DNA from: Clostridium thermobutyricum
GTDB lineage: Bacteria; Bacillota; Clostridia; Ch29
Assembly (NCBI GenBank): GCA_016842005.1
Contig: JAENYD010000004.1
Span: 62,001-126,000, forward strand
Length of the DNA stretch: 64,000 nt
Direction: 5' to 3'
Positions 55,214 through 62,966 of this stretch are shown here, piece by piece. Position numbers and translations under genes: made by a program. Under the pieces are notes generated by a model. The model saw nothing but the letters and a program-made list of their open reading frames with translations. It was not told the DNA's origin and searched no databases. Numbering within the stretch: the stretch's first letter is position 1; each line of letters starts with the position of its first letter.

Positions 55214-55660
55214 CTATTCTTCCCTCGTTTCCACTGCCAGATGGGCAGATATTTCCGGATATATCTTAACCTCTACACTAATCACCCCCAAATTCTTTAT
55301 CGGTTCATCAAGGACAATTTTTTTCTTGTCTATTTTTATTCCATGTTGTTTTTCCAGCCCTTCAACAATGTCTTTGGCATTGATTGAACCGAAGAGTTTG
55401 CCTTTTTCACCGGCCTTAACACTTAGAACCACCTTCAACCCTTCCAGCTTCTCCTTGAGCTTCAAGGCTTCTTCCCTCAGTTGTTTCTCTTTTCGCCTCT
55501 GAGCTTCCTTTTCTTCTTTTACCTTCCTTTTACCACTTTCGGTAGCTTCCAGTGCAAAGCCCTTCGGTATTAGAAAGTTCCGCGCATATCCGTTACTGAC
55601 CTTTACAACATCTCCCTTTTTCCCCTGGCCTTTTACATCTTTAAGCAGGATAACTTCCAT
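55214..55660 (-). CDS. rplI: 50S ribosomal protein bL9
   Basis: bL9 binds 23S rRNA near the L1 stalk. The 148-residue protein has the signature '[21 protein letters not shown]', '[17 protein letters not shown]', the long lysine/glutamate helix and a C-terminal domain with '[12 protein letters not shown]'. The ATG at 55660 follows AAGGAGGGGG. Its first bases overlap the gdpP stop codon (TGATG), as in other Firmicutes. Confidence 0.97.
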   Translation of the reverse strand: MEVILLKDVKGQGKKGDVVKVSNGYARNFLIPKGFALEATESGKRKVKEEKEAQRRKEKQLREEALKLKEKLEGLKVVLSVKAGEKGKLFGSINAKDIVEGLEKQHGIKIDKKKIVLDEPIKNLGVISVEVKIYPEISAHLAVETREE

Positions 55661-57657
55661 CAAAAATCCCCCTCCTTAATATTTTCATCCATATATTCTT
55701 CAATGGCTTTTAACAGTATCTGTTTCGCCTCTTCAATATCAACATCCTCCAGTTGGGCTCCTGCAACTGTAAGGTGCCCGCCGCCTCCCAGTTTTTCTGC
55801 AATAAGCTGTACATTAACTTCTCCCAGGGATCGGCCGCTTATATAAACGCTTCCGTTATACCGGCAGATTACAAAAGCAGCTTTTATCCCCTGGATTTTC
55901 AGCAATTCATCGGCAGCCTGGGCAGTTACAATCAGGTGGTTTTTTACATTCTCCGCACATATGGAAATAGCTATTGTATCTCTTATTATCCGGGCATTCA
56001 TAACCGTTTCAGCTTTGCCTATGAACGTATTTATATCGTCCTGGAACAACTGTTTGACGGATGTTGTATCTGCCCCCATTCTTCTCAGGAAAGAAGCGGC
56101 TTCAAAAGTCCGCACACCGGTCTTAAATGTAAAGTTTTTGGTATCTACAAAAATCCCTGCCATAAGGGCTTCTGCTTCTATAGGCCTGAGCTTCACGTCA
56201 TCAGTGATGTACTGAAGTATTTCGGTAACCAGTTCGCAGGTGGAGGAGGCATAGGTCTCCTGATATACAAGGGCTGCTTCCTTTATGAAATCAGCGCTCC
56301 TTCGATGGTGGTCAATAATTGCCAGGTTGCTGACCTTATCCAGTATATCCGGGCATTCGGTATAGCCGGGCCTGTGGGTATCCACAATTATTATCAGGGT
56401 ATCATCCCCTGCAACCAGCTGAGCATCCTTGCAGTCAATGAACAGGGTCTTGTACTCATCATCTTCCATTATACGGGAGTAGAGAATTTCAATGGAAGGG
56501 TTAGGGGCATTCATGATGATACGGGCATCTTTACCCAGTGTTTTTATCCCCCTGTACATACCCATGGCAGCCCCAAGGCAGTCCGGATCAGCCATTTTAT
56601 GTGTCATGATCAAGACTTTTTTACTCTGGTTTATCAACTGACGCAGGGCATGGGCCATAACCCTGGATTTTACTTTAGTCCTCTTCTCCACTTCCCTTGT
56701 TTTGCCACCGTAAAAATACAGCTTTTCCCTGTTTTTTACTACCGCCTGGTCTCCACCTCTCCCCTGGGCAAGGTCTTTTGCTGCCCTGGCGAACTCATTC
56801 AGCTGTAAGAAATTATCTCCACCCACACCTACCCCGATGCTCAGAGTGGGGGATATGGAGTTTCCGACACTTATATTCCTTATATCATCAAGTATGTCAA
56901 ATTTTCTGTCCTGTAAAGAGGGGAGATATCTTTGCTCCATGAAGACAATATATTTGTCGTCATCGTACTTTCTGACATAACCCTGAACCTCTTCAACCCA
57001 TTTATTAATCTTCTTGTCTATTTCCGCCACCAGTAAGGGTCTGCTCGCAGTATCCGTACTTTGAAGTATCTCTTCATAGCTGTCAACATGAATAATAAAC
57101 AACACCGGTCTACTGTCCCTGTAGCATTTTTTTATATTCACAGAATAGGTCACGTCTACAAAATATATGATGCACAGCCTCTTCTCCTTTGTTTTTACTA
57201 TATTACACATTGCTCTGTAATGTCTATCTGTAGTTGTTACCTCCATTTCCATGTCTTCTTTTTCCTTCATGATGGATTCAATCTCCAGGCTTTCAAAATA
57301 GTCCTTTATATTTCTGCCCAGTATGATTTTCTCCCCTATTATCTCTGAAAACTTCGAATTGTACCAGTTAATACTTCCTTCCTCCTCCGTAACCACCAGG
57401 GGGAAAGGCAAATGTACAAGGATATCTTTTATGTTTTTGCCTACATTGAAGGATATATTTTCCATATACTCTGTCAGCTGTTTTTTCCTGCTGTAAATGG
57501 AACTCCTGTTGTAATACATGAGATAAGTAAGCACTATAGCCCCTGCAATACCTGCGACAAAATTATAGTAAAGAAGAAAAGCATCCATAACAGCAATAAT
57601 CCACAGGTATATGGCTGCACTGGGTGTTATTAACTTCATGAAGTTTCTGGTTTTCAT
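55660..57657 (-). CDS. gdpP: Cyclic-di-AMP phosphodiesterase GdpP
   Basis: GdpP (YybT) degrades c-di-AMP and so affects potassium balance, wall stress and beta-lactam tolerance. The 665-residue protein has two N-terminal membrane helices, a PAS domain (about 60-170), and a degenerate GGDEF domain without the GGDEF motif. Its DHH-DHHA1 phosphatase domain has '[17 protein letters not shown]', '[11 protein letters not shown]', '[13 protein letters not shown]' and '[16 protein letters not shown]'. It follows yybS and overlaps rplI. Confidence 0.96.
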   Translation of the reverse strand: MKTRNFMKLITPSAAIYLWIIAVMDAFLLYYNFVAGIAGAIVLTYLMYYNRSSIYSRKKQLTEYMENISFNVGKNIKDILVHLPFPLVVTEEEGSINWYNSKFSEIIGEKIILGRNIKDYFESLEIESIMKEKEDMEMEVTTTDRHYRAMCNIVKTKEKRLCIIYFVDVTYSVNIKKCYRDSRPVLFIIHVDSYEEILQSTDTASRPLLVAEIDKKINKWVEEVQGYVRKYDDDKYIVFMEQRYLPSLQDRKFDILDDIRNISVGNSISPTLSIGVGVGGDNFLQLNEFARAAKDLAQGRGGDQAVVKNREKLYFYGGKTREVEKRTKVKSRVMAHALRQLINQSKKVLIMTHKMADPDCLGAAMGMYRGIKTLGKDARIIMNAPNPSIEILYSRIMEDDEYKTLFIDCKDAQLVAGDDTLIIIVDTHRPGYTECPDILDKVSNLAIIDHHRRSADFIKEAALVYQETYASSTCELVTEILQYITDDVKLRPIEAEALMAGIFVDTKNFTFKTGVRTFEAASFLRRMGADTTSVKQLFQDDINTFIGKAETVMNARIIRDTIAISICAENVKNHLIVTAQAADELLKIQGIKAAFVICRYNGSVYISGRSLGEVNVQLIAEKLGGGGHLTVAGAQLEDVDIEEAKQILLKAIEEYMDENIKEGDF

Positions 57658-57678
57658 ATTAACCTCTCCATAATAAAT

Positions 57679-58626
57679 CTATTTCCCCGCAGATAATTTT
57701 CTGAAGTCCAGGATGCCATCAATCAGACCGATAAAAACTACTGCCAGTACCAGGATATTATTGAACAGTATCAATACAGATACCGCTATCTTTCCGAACT
57801 TGGGCCACCCTTTGGACGTCATGTAATAATATATTACTGCAAGCCCCTGTATTAAAAACACCGAATTGAAAAGTAAAAATATATTGCCCATTATTACCTC
57901 TGTATTGTCCAAACCAAAATATCCCCCTGCATAAGTGAGGGCGATCATCATAATAAATCCAAGGGCTATGTTTCTCGGAAATCTCCACCTGGCAAAAGGG
58001 GGAAAGGGCTTCATCTCAAGCTTTAATCTCTTCAGTATTGTCCTGGACACGATATAGTTTATGAATGAGTCCACAACTGATACCGAGATTAACAAAGCTG
58101 GTATCATTATCTTAAAAAACTGTATATAGCCGGTGAACATCTCTTCAATATTCTCAATATTATTCAGGCCTATGCTCTTATAGAATTTACTGGAAAGATG
58201 AAAAGATTTTTCAATGGCCTCAATCTGAAAATCCAGGGGATTAATCCCCATAATCCTGGTAACCATATAAATCAGCAACAGCTTGGACATCAGCGAAGCT
58301 ATGGAAGAAACAATGAGCGTAACCCCGGCTGAATAGTCTTTGCTAACCCCCAGACCTATGGTAAGCCCTATGGCTCCAAAACCCAGTATTACATACGCTG
58401 CATAAAGGGGCTGTGAAATCATTCCCACTATCAGCCCCGAGACAACGGTTACATAGATACCATACCTGAATCCATATCTCTTTATTATAATGATTACCGG
58501 CACAGGCCATAAAAATGAAGCAATGGACATAAAAGGGACAAACAGCCCGATGACTGCGATTATAACAGCTATTGCAGAAGATAGTGCAGTATTGACCAGT
58601 GCTCTGGTACTGTCATTTCTATCCAT
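57679..58626 (-). CDS. yybS: YybS-family membrane protein (DUF2232)
   Basis: An integral membrane protein of 315 residues with about eight hydrophobic helices, matching the YybS/DUF2232 family that precedes gdpP and rplI in Firmicutes. It looks like an ECF-transporter S-component relative ('ALSSAIAVIIAVIGLFVPFM', 'LWPVPVIIIIKRYG'). The substrate is unknown. Confidence 0.9.
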   Translation of the reverse strand: MDRNDSTRALVNTALSSAIAVIIAVIGLFVPFMSIASFLWPVPVIIIIKRYGFRYGIYVTVVSGLIVGMISQPLYAAYVILGFGAIGLTIGLGVSKDYSAGVTLIVSSIASLMSKLLLIYMVTRIMGINPLDFQIEAIEKSFHLSSKFYKSIGLNNIENIEEMFTGYIQFFKIMIPALLISVSVVDSFINYIVSRTILKRLKLEMKPFPPFARWRFPRNIALGFIMMIALTYAGGYFGLDNTEVIMGNIFLLFNSVFLIQGLAVIYYYMTSKGWPKFGKIAVSVLILFNNILVLAVVFIGLIDGILDFRKLSAGK

Positions 58627-58636
58627 TTATTTCCCC

Positions 58637-58942
58637 CTATTCTCTATTTCTATTCATGTATTCTGAAAGTTGTGACAAATCCCGGTACCATTTTTCCACT
58701 TCATGTTGCTCGGTAATGCCAAGCTTTATCTTGTCGCGAATCTTTAAATCCACCGCTGCAAAAGTTATTCCCAGTCTCCTGGCAAGCAAATAGGATACAA
58801 GCACTATATTTGCAATGGCATCGGTAATAGCTTCCTGGCTTCCCCTGTTCACTTTAAACAATAATCGGTAGAGAGCTGCTATGCCGCTTAATAATTCGCT
58901 TTTAAGCCATTCTATCAGTTTTATGTTTTTGGTAATGTCCAT
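58637..58942 (-). CDS. MazG-like family protein
   Basis: A 101-residue all-helical protein of the MazG-like group often encoded beside rpsR in Clostridia. It shows 'LKSELLSGIAALYRLLFKVN' and 'DAIANIVLVSYLLARRLGI'. The usual EExxE metal motif of active NTP pyrophosphatases is not evident, so catalysis is doubtful. The ATG at 58942 has GGGAGA upstream; a GTG six codons earlier is less likely. Confidence 0.8.
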   Translation of the reverse strand: MDITKNIKLIEWLKSELLSGIAALYRLLFKVNRGSQEAITDAIANIVLVSYLLARRLGITFAAVDLKIRDKIKLGITEQHEVEKWYRDLSQLSEYMNRNRE

Positions 58943-59089
58943 GCTGTCTCCCGTATCCACCGGACACTAACCCCCCTCAACAGCCATTCTTCATCTGCAA
59001 AAATAATACAGTAACTATATAATATTCTCCAAAAAAAATCCATTCCCTTCAGGTTCATCTTATCCTGCAGAAAAAAGCAAGTTATAAAA

Positions 59090-59110
59090 AAGAGAGCATA
59101 TAGCTCTCTT
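59090..59110 (-). terminator. Terminator of the rpsF-ssb-rpsR operon
   Basis: AAGAGAGC and GCTCTCTT pair around ATAT at the rpsR stop codon, followed on the minus strand by TTTTTTATAAC. Confidence 0.85.
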
Positions 59111-59336
59111 AATCTACTGTGAATGGTAAAAGGGCAATGTTTCTGGCTCTTTTCACTGCAATAGTCAACTGTCTCTGATGTCTGGCACAGTTTCCGTTTA
59201 TTCTTCTTGGGATGATCTTGCCTCTTTCGGATATATATTTTCTAAGTCGTTTGACATCTTTATAGTCAATTTTATTTATGCCATCCACGCAGAAACTGCA
59301 TACCCTTTTTTTACTTCTGCGAGGTCTGCGTTTCAT
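59109..59336 (-). CDS. rpsR: 30S ribosomal protein bS18
   Basis: bS18 binds 16S rRNA as a heterodimer with bS6 on the platform. The 75-residue protein has '[24 protein letters not shown]' and '[29 protein letters not shown]'. Its N-terminus has 'KKRVCSFC', a CxxC zinc-ribbon half site. It is last in the rpsF-ssb-rpsR operon. Confidence 0.97.
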   Translation of the reverse strand: MKRRPRRSKKRVCSFCVDGINKIDYKDVKRLRKYISERGKIIPRRINGNCARHQRQLTIAVKRARNIALLPFTVD

Positions 59337-59351
59337 ATAATTCCCTCCTTC

Positions 59352-59771
59352 CTAAAATGGAAGATCTTTATTATCATCGTCTATGGGGAGGAAGTCATCG
59401 TCTATACCATAATCCTCCTGGCTGCTTACGGCATCGTTACCGCCACCGGTAGCCTTATCCAGGAAGGTCACTTCATCGGCAACAACCTCGGTAATATACC
59501 GTCTTTTCCCTGCTTCATCCTCCCAGCTTCTCGTCTGGATCCTTCCGGCCACCGCCACAAGTCTGCCTTTTGAAAGATAGTTGGCGCATAATTCTGCCAG
59601 CTTCCTCCATACTACAATGGGTATAAAATCTGCATCCCTGTTTCCCTGCTTATTCTTGAAATTTCTGTTCACAGCAAGGGTAAATGTAGTAACCGGAGTA
59701 CCCGACTCAGGCAAAAATCTCATTTCAGGGTCCCGCGTTAATCTGCCTACAAGACATACTTTGTTTAACAC
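59352..59771 (-). CDS. ssb: Single-stranded DNA-binding protein
   Basis: SSB coats single-stranded DNA in replication and repair. The 139-residue protein has the OB fold ('[18 protein letters not shown]', '[14 protein letters not shown]', '[19 protein letters not shown]') and the acidic partner-binding tail [12 protein letters not shown] start at 59771 is preferred, since GGTGGTGAT precedes it and the product begins at the family position. GTG codons at 59783 and 59780 are alternatives. Confidence 0.97.
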   Translation of the reverse strand: MLNKVCLVGRLTRDPEMRFLPESGTPVTTFTLAVNRNFKNKQGNRDADFIPIVVWRKLAELCANYLSKGRLVAVAGRIQTRSWEDEAGKRRYITEVVADEVTFLDKATGGGNDAVSSQEDYGIDDDFLPIDDDNKDLPF

Positions 59772-59789
59772 AAAAATCACCACCCTGAT

Positions 59790-60074
59790 TTATTCATCTT
59801 CATTGATTATCAAATATCTCATTACATTTTCCGTAATCCCGAACACCCTTGTCAGCTCGTCGACCACATCAGGCTTTGACTTGAAATTCATTAAGACATA
59901 GTAACCTTCGTTTTTTTTATTAATGGGATAGGCCAGTTTTCTTACTCCCCATTCATCAATGCTGGTAACCTCTCCCGACGTTTCAATGATGCCTTTAAAT
60001 TTGGACACCTCGGCCGCTTTCGCTTCATCATCCAATTCGGCATCCAAAATATAAAGTGCCTCGTACTTATTCAT
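59790..60074 (-). CDS. rpsF: 30S ribosomal protein bS6
   Basis: bS6 partners bS18 on the 30S platform. The 94-residue protein starts MNKYEALYILDAELDDEAK, with 'GVRKLAYPINKKNEGYYVLMNF' and 'RVFGITENVMRYLI', all typical. AAGGAGGTG precedes the ATG. It is first in the operon with ssb and rpsR. Confidence 0.97.
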   Translation of the reverse strand: MNKYEALYILDAELDDEAKAAEVSKFKGIIETSGEVTSIDEWGVRKLAYPINKKNEGYYVLMNFKSKPDVVDELTRVFGITENVMRYLIINEDE

Positions 60075-60098
60075 CCCTTCACCTCCTTATGGACTAAT

Positions 60099-60118
60099 CG
60101 GCCCTGAAAAATCAGAGC
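60099..60118 (-). promoter_or_regulatory. Possible S6:S18-binding leader hairpin
   Basis: On the minus strand GCTCTGA and TCAGGGC form a 7-bp stem with loop TTTT, followed at once by CCG. It lies 25 bases before the rpsF ATG. Leaders of rpsF operons in many bacteria carry a hairpin with a CCG that mimics the S6:S18 site on rRNA. The match is by position and the CCG only. Confidence 0.4.
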
Positions 60119-60169
60119 AAGGACGTACTTATGTATTCTATCATAAGAATATCTTGTTTTCAATAATAA

Positions 60170-60370
60170 TTATTCCCCTTTTTCAGAGGGAGTTAGTATT
60201 TTTTTTACTCTTTTTTCAAATTTTTCTCTTGGCATAAGAATCTGCCTGTCACATTTCAAACATCGTATCCTTATATCCATACCTATCCTTGTGATTTCCC
60301 ACCTGTTACTGCCGCAGGGATGCTGCTTCTTCATCTGGACAATATCCCCCAGGGCCAGTTTCATGGGCAT
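60170..60370 (-). CDS. DUF951 family protein
   Basis: A 66-residue protein of the DUF951 family. It has 'LGDIVQMKKQHPCGSNRWEI', 'GMDIRIRCLKCDRQILMPR' and a basic C-terminus. Two conserved cysteines (PCGS, CLKC) suggest a small zinc- or nucleic-acid-binding fold. The ATG at 60370 has AGGAGG upstream, which lies inside the end of the mscS gene. Confidence 0.9.
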   Translation of the reverse strand: MPMKLALGDIVQMKKQHPCGSNRWEITRIGMDIRIRCLKCDRQILMPREKFEKRVKKILTPSEKGE

Positions 60371-60372
60371 GA

Positions 60373-61224
60373 TTATTCCTCCTCTGCCTGGTTTATCACA
60401 ACAATCTTTGGATAGGGAATCTCTATCCGGGCATTCTCCAGGGTTTTCTTAATCCCTTTTTTCAGTTCCCGGGCGATCCGCCACTGCTCCATGGGCCGGG
60501 ACGTAGCCCATACCCGCAATTGAACCGAAGATTCCGCCAGTTCCTGAACTCCCAGCACCATCGGCCCTTCTATTATACATGGCTCTTCCTTTTTGTATTC
60601 ATCCAGGTAATTCTGTATTATTTCCACAGCCCTGTCCACATCCTCGCTATATGCAATGGATACATCAAACATGACCCTCATATTCCCCCTGCTGTGGTTT
60701 GTCACATTTACTATTTGCCCATTGGGGACAATATGTATGTCTCCGTTGAAGTCTCTTATCTGGGTTATTCTCAGCCCTATCTCTTCCACAATACCCGAGT
60801 ATTTGTCAATGGTAATATAATCTCCCACAGAATACTGGTCCTCAAACAGAATAAAAAACCCGGTAATAATATCCCTGACCAGATTCTGGGCACCAAAGCC
60901 TATGGCGAGGCCCCCGATCCCTGCCGTGGCCAGCAGGGATGATACGGGAAGCTCTAAAACTCCAAGTATGGTAGTTATCCCGATAAAATAGAGGGTATAC
61001 TTGACAACACTTTTTGTAACAGTGCTCATTGTAGTAACTTTCTTGGGGACCATCATCTTAAACCTGCTGTTAGCCTGTTTTTCGAAAAATTTGTTTATGA
61101 CCACTGCCGAAACCCTGACAGACAGCCGTACGGCTATAAATATCAAAACTACTTTAAGTATTTTCTGGCCTGCAATCAACAGAGAAATCTGATCCAGGTT
61201 TAATCTGTCAAGCAGCCACTCCAT
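60373..61224 (-). CDS. Small-conductance mechanosensitive channel (MscS family)
   Basis: This channel releases solutes on osmotic downshift. The 283-residue protein has three N-terminal membrane helices with the glycine-rich pore helix 'SSLLATAGIGGLAIGFGAQNLVRDIITGFFIL'. The beta domain ('QYSVGDYITIDKYSGIVEEIGLR', 'IVPNGQIVNVTNHSRG') and a C-terminal alpha/beta domain follow. The ATG at 61224 is preferred (GGAGGGAG upstream). It resembles Bacillus YkuT. Confidence 0.94.
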   Translation of the reverse strand: MEWLLDRLNLDQISLLIAGQKILKVVLIFIAVRLSVRVSAVVINKFFEKQANSRFKMMVPKKVTTMSTVTKSVVKYTLYFIGITTILGVLELPVSSLLATAGIGGLAIGFGAQNLVRDIITGFFILFEDQYSVGDYITIDKYSGIVEEIGLRITQIRDFNGDIHIVPNGQIVNVTNHSRGNMRVMFDVSIAYSEDVDRAVEIIQNYLDEYKKEEPCIIEGPMVLGVQELAESSVQLRVWATSRPMEQWRIARELKKGIKKTLENARIEIPYPKIVVINQAEEE

Positions 61225-61248
61225 ATTCCCTTCTCCCTCCAAATATTG

Positions 61249-61515
61249 TTAAAAATCCACTTCGACATATATGTTGCCCCCATCGTATTCCATGCCTCTG
61301 TACAGTCTCATGTGGGCCCTGTCAAATTCCAGCACCTCTTTTATGTTGTGCAGCATTTCTTCACCAAACCTGATGGCCAGACCGCAGCTTACCGTGATAT
61401 CCCTGGGAGTAGGTATCATTTCCATTTCCAGCAGTCTGTCCTGCAGCAACTTTTTTGCTTTGATTGCATGGTGGGTTGAGTTAAATGACAATACGTAAAA
61501 CTCTTTAGCTGGCAT
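61249..61515 (-). CDS. DUF3343 protein
   Basis: An 88-residue protein of the DUF3343 family, a putative small Se/S-carrier-like domain commonly next to yedF. It has 'EFYVLSFNSTHHAIKAKKLLQ', 'MEMIPTPRDITVSCGLAIRF' with one conserved cysteine, and an acidic end. It follows yedF by 12 bases. Confidence 0.88.
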   Translation of the reverse strand: MPAKEFYVLSFNSTHHAIKAKKLLQDRLLEMEMIPTPRDITVSCGLAIRFGEEMLHNIKEVLEFDRAHMRLYRGMEYDGGNIYVEVDF

Positions 61516-61527
61516 AGATCTACCTTC

Positions 61528-62121
61528 CTAAACAGTAATAGTGTTAACCGCATTGAAGAGTTTTTCCGCAATTGTGTACATGTTGGATATCTGCCCTACT
61601 GCCAGTTTCTCTTCCAGATTGAAATAATTGAGACATGTACCGCAGGACAATATTTCTACCCCCATTTTCTCAAGTTCTTTAAGGCTGTTTATTACCTCAG
61701 AACCTTCTACTGTCAGATTAACACCGCTATTGAGAAAAATCATCGTTTCTGGAAAGGGGTATACTTCCAGCAATGTTTTGATAAAACCCTTGATAAGCAC
61801 CTGCCCCAGCTCTTTGTCCCCCGCGCCCATGCAATCTTTACCAATCAGCACCACCAGCCCGTTCTTGCCTGCAGGGTCCTTTAAATGGACTTCTTCACCG
61901 GGCTTTTCCTTAAATATGTTTATATAATAGTCCTGACCTATCTCTTCTATGTTCACACTGCAGGTCATATTCCGGGCCAGTTTTACCACATTTTCCTTCG
62001 CAGTTTTGTTGTCAACTATTGTGGTTATTTGTCCCTCTTTTATCTGTTCCAGGGCCTTCTTGGTAAGTATCACCGGCTGCGGGCAGATCAATCCCCTGGC
62101 GTCAATTTCCTTTCTCATCAT
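61528..62121 (-). CDS. yedF: YedF: TusA-like and DsrE-like sulfur/selenium protein
   Basis: A 197-residue two-domain protein. The N-terminal TusA-like domain has 'IDARGLICPQPVILTKKALEQ', the CPxP cysteine that carries persulfide in TusA. The C-terminal DsrE-like domain has 'LVVLIGKDCMGAGDKELGQVL' and 'GVEILSCGTCLNYFN'. This is the domain set called YedF, linked by genomic association to selenium metabolism. The role here is not proven, and no selA, selB or selD is in the window. Confidence 0.93.
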   Translation of the reverse strand: MMRKEIDARGLICPQPVILTKKALEQIKEGQITTIVDNKTAKENVVKLARNMTCSVNIEEIGQDYYINIFKEKPGEEVHLKDPAGKNGLVVLIGKDCMGAGDKELGQVLIKGFIKTLLEVYPFPETMIFLNSGVNLTVEGSEVINSLKELEKMGVEILSCGTCLNYFNLEEKLAVGQISNMYTIAEKLFNAVNTITV

Positions 62122-62205
62122 AATCGGGCAGGAATTTCCCTGTTTTTGAAGTTAGGGAAGAATTGCCCTTCTCTCCTTTCTGTTTTTTGTGTGATACAGT
62201 AATCA

Positions 62206-62329
62206 AGAAAAATTCGTCAGCCTCCTATGTCCTGAAGACATTAGCCCGTTCCCGCTTCAGAACCTGAAAACCCTTGGTTTCTATTGGGCAGTTACAGGCC
62301 CCGCCTCTATGGTCAGCAGGCCCCCGACA
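62206..62329 (-). ncRNA. Possible structured non-coding RNA or yedF leader
   Basis: The spacer between cvpA and yedF is GC-rich and hairpin-forming on the minus strand. GTCGG near the 5' end can pair with CTGAC near the 3' end, followed by GAATTTTTC. ATGTC/GACAT form a small hairpin. CCTGTAA and TTTTCAGG can close an apical stem over GCCC/GGG. A closing stem, an inner small hairpin and a U-run are compatible with a free small RNA (for example 6S-like) or a leader with terminator. No known class was securely matched. Confidence 0.35.
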
Positions 62330-62953
62330 TTAATTCAGCATACTGTTAATCATTTTTGCAGCCCACGATATTATAAAATTATACTGGCAAAAATATACGG
62401 CAAGGGAAGACTGGTTGATCGCCGCGGTCAGCCATTCAATGCTAAAAATCTGGGTCAGAGGCAGACATAGGGCAAACAGTATCATAATACCCAGAATACC
62501 CTTGGCAAATCCTATTACAATACCCCCCAGCCTGTTGAACTGTTTTAATACAGGAAGTTCAACAAGGGCGTTAAGAAAATGCAATATTATTGTAAAGGCC
62601 AGTCGGACAGCAAAATATATCGCCAGTATACTCAATATATAAATTATTACAGTGCTGACGGCAGAGGCTGCATTGTCGAGCCCCCCATGGCTGCCGGTTT
62701 CCACAACCGTGTTGAACAGGGTTCCCATTGCGTTGTTCTTTTCAATGCCTTTTGAAATAAACGCATAGAGTTTGTCATATAGTTGGGTATTTGTTATTAT
62801 ATATCCGGCCAGCTCTCTAAAATATAGTTTCGCTGCAATTATTGCCACAACAATACCTGTCACATTGAGCAAAGAAACAACAAGACCGTCCAGATATCCT
62901 TTGATTGTAGCAATTACCATTATTGCAATGATAGCTACGTCCACCCAGTTCAT
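62330..62953 (-). CDS. CvpA family membrane protein
   Basis: A 207-residue membrane protein of the CvpA/colicin V production family with four hydrophobic segments. The start MNWVDVAIIAIMVIATIKGYL and 'GYLDGLVVSLLNVTGIVVAI' match the family's conserved helix 1-2 region. Its function in Gram-positives is poorly known. It follows the beta-propeller gene by 13 bases. Confidence 0.92.
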   Translation of the reverse strand: MNWVDVAIIAIMVIATIKGYLDGLVVSLLNVTGIVVAIIAAKLYFRELAGYIITNTQLYDKLYAFISKGIEKNNAMGTLFNTVVETGSHGGLDNAASAVSTVIIYILSILAIYFAVRLAFTIILHFLNALVELPVLKQFNRLGGIVIGFAKGILGIMILFALCLPLTQIFSIEWLTAAINQSSLAVYFCQYNFIISWAAKMINSMLN

Positions 62954-62966
62954 GGTCCCACCCCAA

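Noticed and set aside
62206-62329. Firm assignment of the cvpA-yedF spacer as 6S RNA
   Set aside because: Only general features (closing stem, small hairpin, U-run) agree; the central bubble and pairing could not be confirmed by eye.
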